Shown: positions 5,618 through 7,197 of the stretch, in pieces
How positions within the stretch are numbered: the stretch's first letter is position 1
How the letters are laid out: each line of letters starts with the position of its first letter
NCBI GenBank assembly: GCA_002393815.1
Contig: DGUB01000084.1
Span: 1 to 7,197, forward strand
DNA: 7,197 bases
Direction of reading: 5' to 3'
From: Ruminococcus sp. UBA4321
GTDB lineage: Bacteria; Bacillota; Clostridia; Oscillospirales; Ruminococcaceae
The notes under the pieces: model-generated
The model's database searches: none
The model's input: only the letters and a program-made list of their open reading frames with translations
What the model was told of the DNA's origin: nothing
Made by a program: the position numbers and the translations under genes

Positions 5618-6769
5618 TTATGCGTTCTTGATAATCATGCGCAGTCTGTCGAGAAAGCGCATAATGCCGTTTTTTTCGGGGGGAATGCAGGCTTCTGCCG
5701 CGCCGTCAGCGAGGAGCGGAACGGCATCAATCCGGGTATTCTGCCAGTAATATTCCAGCGTGCCGAGCGTTTCGCCGTCTTTGACGGGTGCGAACGCAAA
5801 CGGCGCAAGCAGGACTTTACAGCTGATTTCTGAAACATCCTGATTCACTGCGCCAACGGTCACGGAATGTTCCGCGCGGAGTCTGATATTCTCCTGTATG
5901 CCGCCGACAAGTTTCTGACTGACTTCGGGAATTTCGAGCGTCACGGGGCTGACCTGAGTAAAGCCATAGTCATATAAATGCATATGGTCGTTCCAGTCGT
6001 CGCGGTCGTTGAGCGTCACACAGATGAGTGTGATGCCGTCGCGTTCACAGGCGGAAACCAGACATCTCCCGGCTTCGTCGGTGAATCCCGTTTTCACGCC
6101 GATAACGCCGTCATACATGCGGAGCAGTTTATTGGAATTATACAGTGTTCTTTCATAGGGCGGATTGCCGAATTTCACCCTGGCAGATGCCTGACAGCAG
6201 ATTTCCCGGAACGTTTCATTCTGGAGGGCTTCTCTGGTAAGCAGAGCCATATCTGCGGCGGATGCGCCGTGTCCGGTGCCTTCCAGTCCGGAAGGCGTGA
6301 CGAAACAGGTTCTTGTCATGCCGATTTCGGCGGCTCGCTGATTCATGAGTTCCGCAAATGCCGGAATACTCCCGGCGACTGCCACAGCGGAAGCGTTCGC
6401 CGCATCATTGCCGGACGGCAGAAGCATTCCGTAACATAACGCCCTTTTCGTGACGATATCATTTTCCTGTAGTCCCATGGAAGAGCCTTCCACATGAATC
6501 GCCTGATTATTTACCATGAATTCCGTGTCCAGATTTCCGCTTTCGATAGTCAGGAGCGTTGTCATGATTTTGGTCGTGCTTGCCATAGGCAGTTTTTCCT
6601 GTGCATTCTTCTCGAACAGAATCCGTCCGGTAGCCGCTTCGGTGAGAATACAGGCTTTCGCGGAAACCGTTACTTCTTCCGCCTGAACGGGCAGTTCCGG
6701 AATCAACCGGAACAGAAACACAGGCAGAAGCATTATCACAGCAAAATATTTTCTGATAGCTGAATTCAT
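5618..6769 (-). CDS. D-alanyl-D-alanine carboxypeptidase (DacB/DacF, low-molecular-mass PBP)
   Basis: This penicillin-binding protein removes the terminal D-Ala from peptidoglycan stem peptides outside the membrane. The 383-residue product has a signal peptide (about 1-30, likely cleaved after PVQA) and an S11-type transpeptidase-like domain. All three active-site motifs are present: STTK (Ser64 nucleophile, Lys67), SGN (119-121) and KTG (226-228). A C-terminal beta domain follows (about 275-360). The last segment, NGIMRFLDRLRMIIKNA, looks like the amphipathic membrane anchor of DacA/DacF-type proteins. The ATG at 6769 is set by GGAGG 8 nt upstream. It follows a ytfJ-like gene by 66 nt and precedes rluB by 29 nt. 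That context favours a sporulation-associated DacB/DacF form, but a vegetative role is possible. The mature part contains 10 cysteines, unusual for an exported enzyme. Confidence 0.94.
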   Translation of the reverse strand: MNSAIRKYFAVIMLLPVFLFRLIPELPVQAEEVTVSAKACILTEAATGRILFEKNAQEKLPMASTTKIMTTLLTIESGNLDTEFMVNNQAIHVEGSSMGLQENDIVTKRALCYGMLLPSGNDAANASAVAVAGSIPAFAELMNQRAAEIGMTRTCFVTPSGLEGTGHGASAADMALLTREALQNETFREICCQASARVKFGNPPYERTLYNSNKLLRMYDGVIGVKTGFTDEAGRCLVSACERDGITLICVTLNDRDDWNDHMHLYDYGFTQVSPVTLEIPEVSQKLVGGIQENIRLRAEHSVTVGAVNQDVSEISCKVLLAPFAFAPVKDGETLGTLEYYWQNTRIDAVPLLADGAAEACIPPEKNGIMRFLDRLRMIIKNA

Positions 6770-6776
6770 TTGTCAG

Positions 6777-6782
6777 ACCTCC
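6777..6782 (-). promoter_or_regulatory. Strong ribosome binding site of the carboxypeptidase gene
   Basis: The minus strand reads GGAGGT, with GGAGG 8 nt before the ATG at 6769. It fixes this start, which also gives a proper signal peptide. The 66-nt gap to the ytfJ-like gene shows no convincing promoter or terminator otherwise. Confidence 0.7.
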
Positions 6783-6835
6783 GGCATTCATATTTTTTAT
6801 GCCAGAGTATATGCGGACAAAGTCTTTTTTATGAA

Positions 6836-7197
6836 TCAGGCTTCTGTTTCTTCGGTAATTTCTTCGGTTTCTGTGGTTTCTGATTTATCGGTTTTTCTGA
6901 CCTTGACTTTTTCCTTTTTCTCGGATTTGTCTTTAGAGAACACTTCTTTAATTTTCTCCAGTACTTCGGGAAGCTGGGTCATGATGGAAGAAGCACCGTC
7001 TCCGCCTTTTTCGGAAAGCTGTACCATCTTGACTTCACCATTGCTGACAACCAGAAATCCTACGGGCTTGACGCTCATGCCGGCACCTGCGCCGCCGGCG
7101 AAATACTCTTTATTGGTACGGCTCGGCAAATCCGAACCGCCGGACGCAAAGCCGACAGAAATTTTCGATACCGGAATGACTGTCACACCGTCTCCGC
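6836..7197 (-). CDS. ytfJ: YtfJ/GerW-family sporulation protein, 5'-truncated by right edge
   Basis: The frame remains open to the window edge. An apparent GTG start at 7186 is actually an internal Val codon, because the codons before it read Gly-Asp-Gly, giving the family motif GDGVTVIPVSKISVGFASGG. The true N-terminus lies outside. About 119 residues are visible: the conserved core, a glycine-rich AGGAGAGMSVKPVGFLVV segment, VKMVQL, and a low-complexity Lys/Glu/Thr tail over the last ~35 residues. In B. subtilis the family is linked to spore germination; homologues are common in clostridia, including species not known to sporulate well. The biochemical role is poorly known. It is followed at 66 nt by the D-Ala-D-Ala carboxypeptidase gene, a common arrangement in clostridial genomes. 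Confidence 0.9.
   Translation of the reverse strand, partial: GDGVTVIPVSKISVGFASGGSDLPSRTNKEYFAGGAGAGMSVKPVGFLVVSNGEVKMVQLSEKGGDGASSIMTQLPEVLEKIKEVFSKDKSEKKEKVKVRKTDKSETTETEEITEETEA

Noticed and set aside
5046..5750. 234-codon plus-strand open frame opposite rluB and the carboxypeptidase end
   Set aside because: It covers two well-supported minus-strand genes and their gap and has no recognisable motif; it is best explained as an antisense shadow.
6770..6835. Sporulation sigma factor (sigma-E, -F or -G type) promoter before the carboxypeptidase gene
   Set aside because: GCATA and GGCATAAAAA resemble parts of such promoters, but no -35/-10 pair with correct spacing could be formed.
7184..7186. 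GTG at 7186 as the true start of the YtfJ-like gene
   Set aside because: The upstream in-frame codons encode Gly-Asp-Gly, which belong to the conserved GDGVTVIPVS motif, so the coding region continues beyond the window edge.

Overview
The window looks like chromosomal core sequence from a strictly anaerobic, low-to-mid GC Firmicute of the clostridial (Ruminococcus-like, Oscillospiraceae-type) kind. This rests on the YtfJ/GerW-family sporulation protein beside a DacB/DacF-type carboxypeptidase and rRNA pseudouridine synthase, the Shine-Dalgarno sites resembling AAGGAG or GGAGG, a MetA predicted to use acetyl-CoA, and a cysteine-rich exported enzyme. No mobile element, tRNA, rRNA or CRISPR array is visible. 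All nine genes lie on the minus strand, so transcription runs from high to low coordinates.

Right part (7197 to 4453): a cell-envelope and ribosome-maturation group. It begins with the 3' part of a ytfJ-like gene cut by the right edge. Next come an exported D-alanyl-D-alanine carboxypeptidase, an RsuA/RluB-type 23S rRNA pseudouridine synthase, and a small GNAT-like protein of unknown role whose start overlaps the stop of the synthase. The ytfJ/dacB/rluB neighbourhood is conserved in many Firmicutes, but spmA and spmB, which often sit between dacB and rluB, are absent here.

Middle part (about 4456 to 1172): a biotin-dependent carboxyl-transfer operon preceded by a good sigma-A-type promoter (TTGAAA, 17 nt, TATCAT) whose -35 box overlaps the stop codon of the preceding gene. 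Its products are a shortened, divergent acyl-CoA carboxyltransferase-type subunit, a free biotin carrier protein and a stand-alone OadA/5S-type pyruvate/oxaloacetate carboxyltransferase subunit. These correspond to the 12S, 1.3S and 5S parts of a transcarboxylase. No Na+-pump beta subunit (OadB) and no biotin carboxylase are encoded in the window. The trio could move CO2 between oxaloacetate/pyruvate and a CoA thioester or, with partners elsewhere, act as a decarboxylase.

Left part (1171 to 1): metA follows after a 97-nt gap holding a 7-bp hairpin and a weak candidate promoter. Its active site carries the glutamate associated with acetyl-CoA use, so it probably makes O-acetylhomoserine for methionine synthesis. 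The last feature is the first 39 codons of an unrecognised gene with a good ribosome binding site, cut by the left edge. Overall this is mostly ordinary core metabolism; the unusual part is the divergent carboxyltransferase subunit in the three-gene biotin operon.
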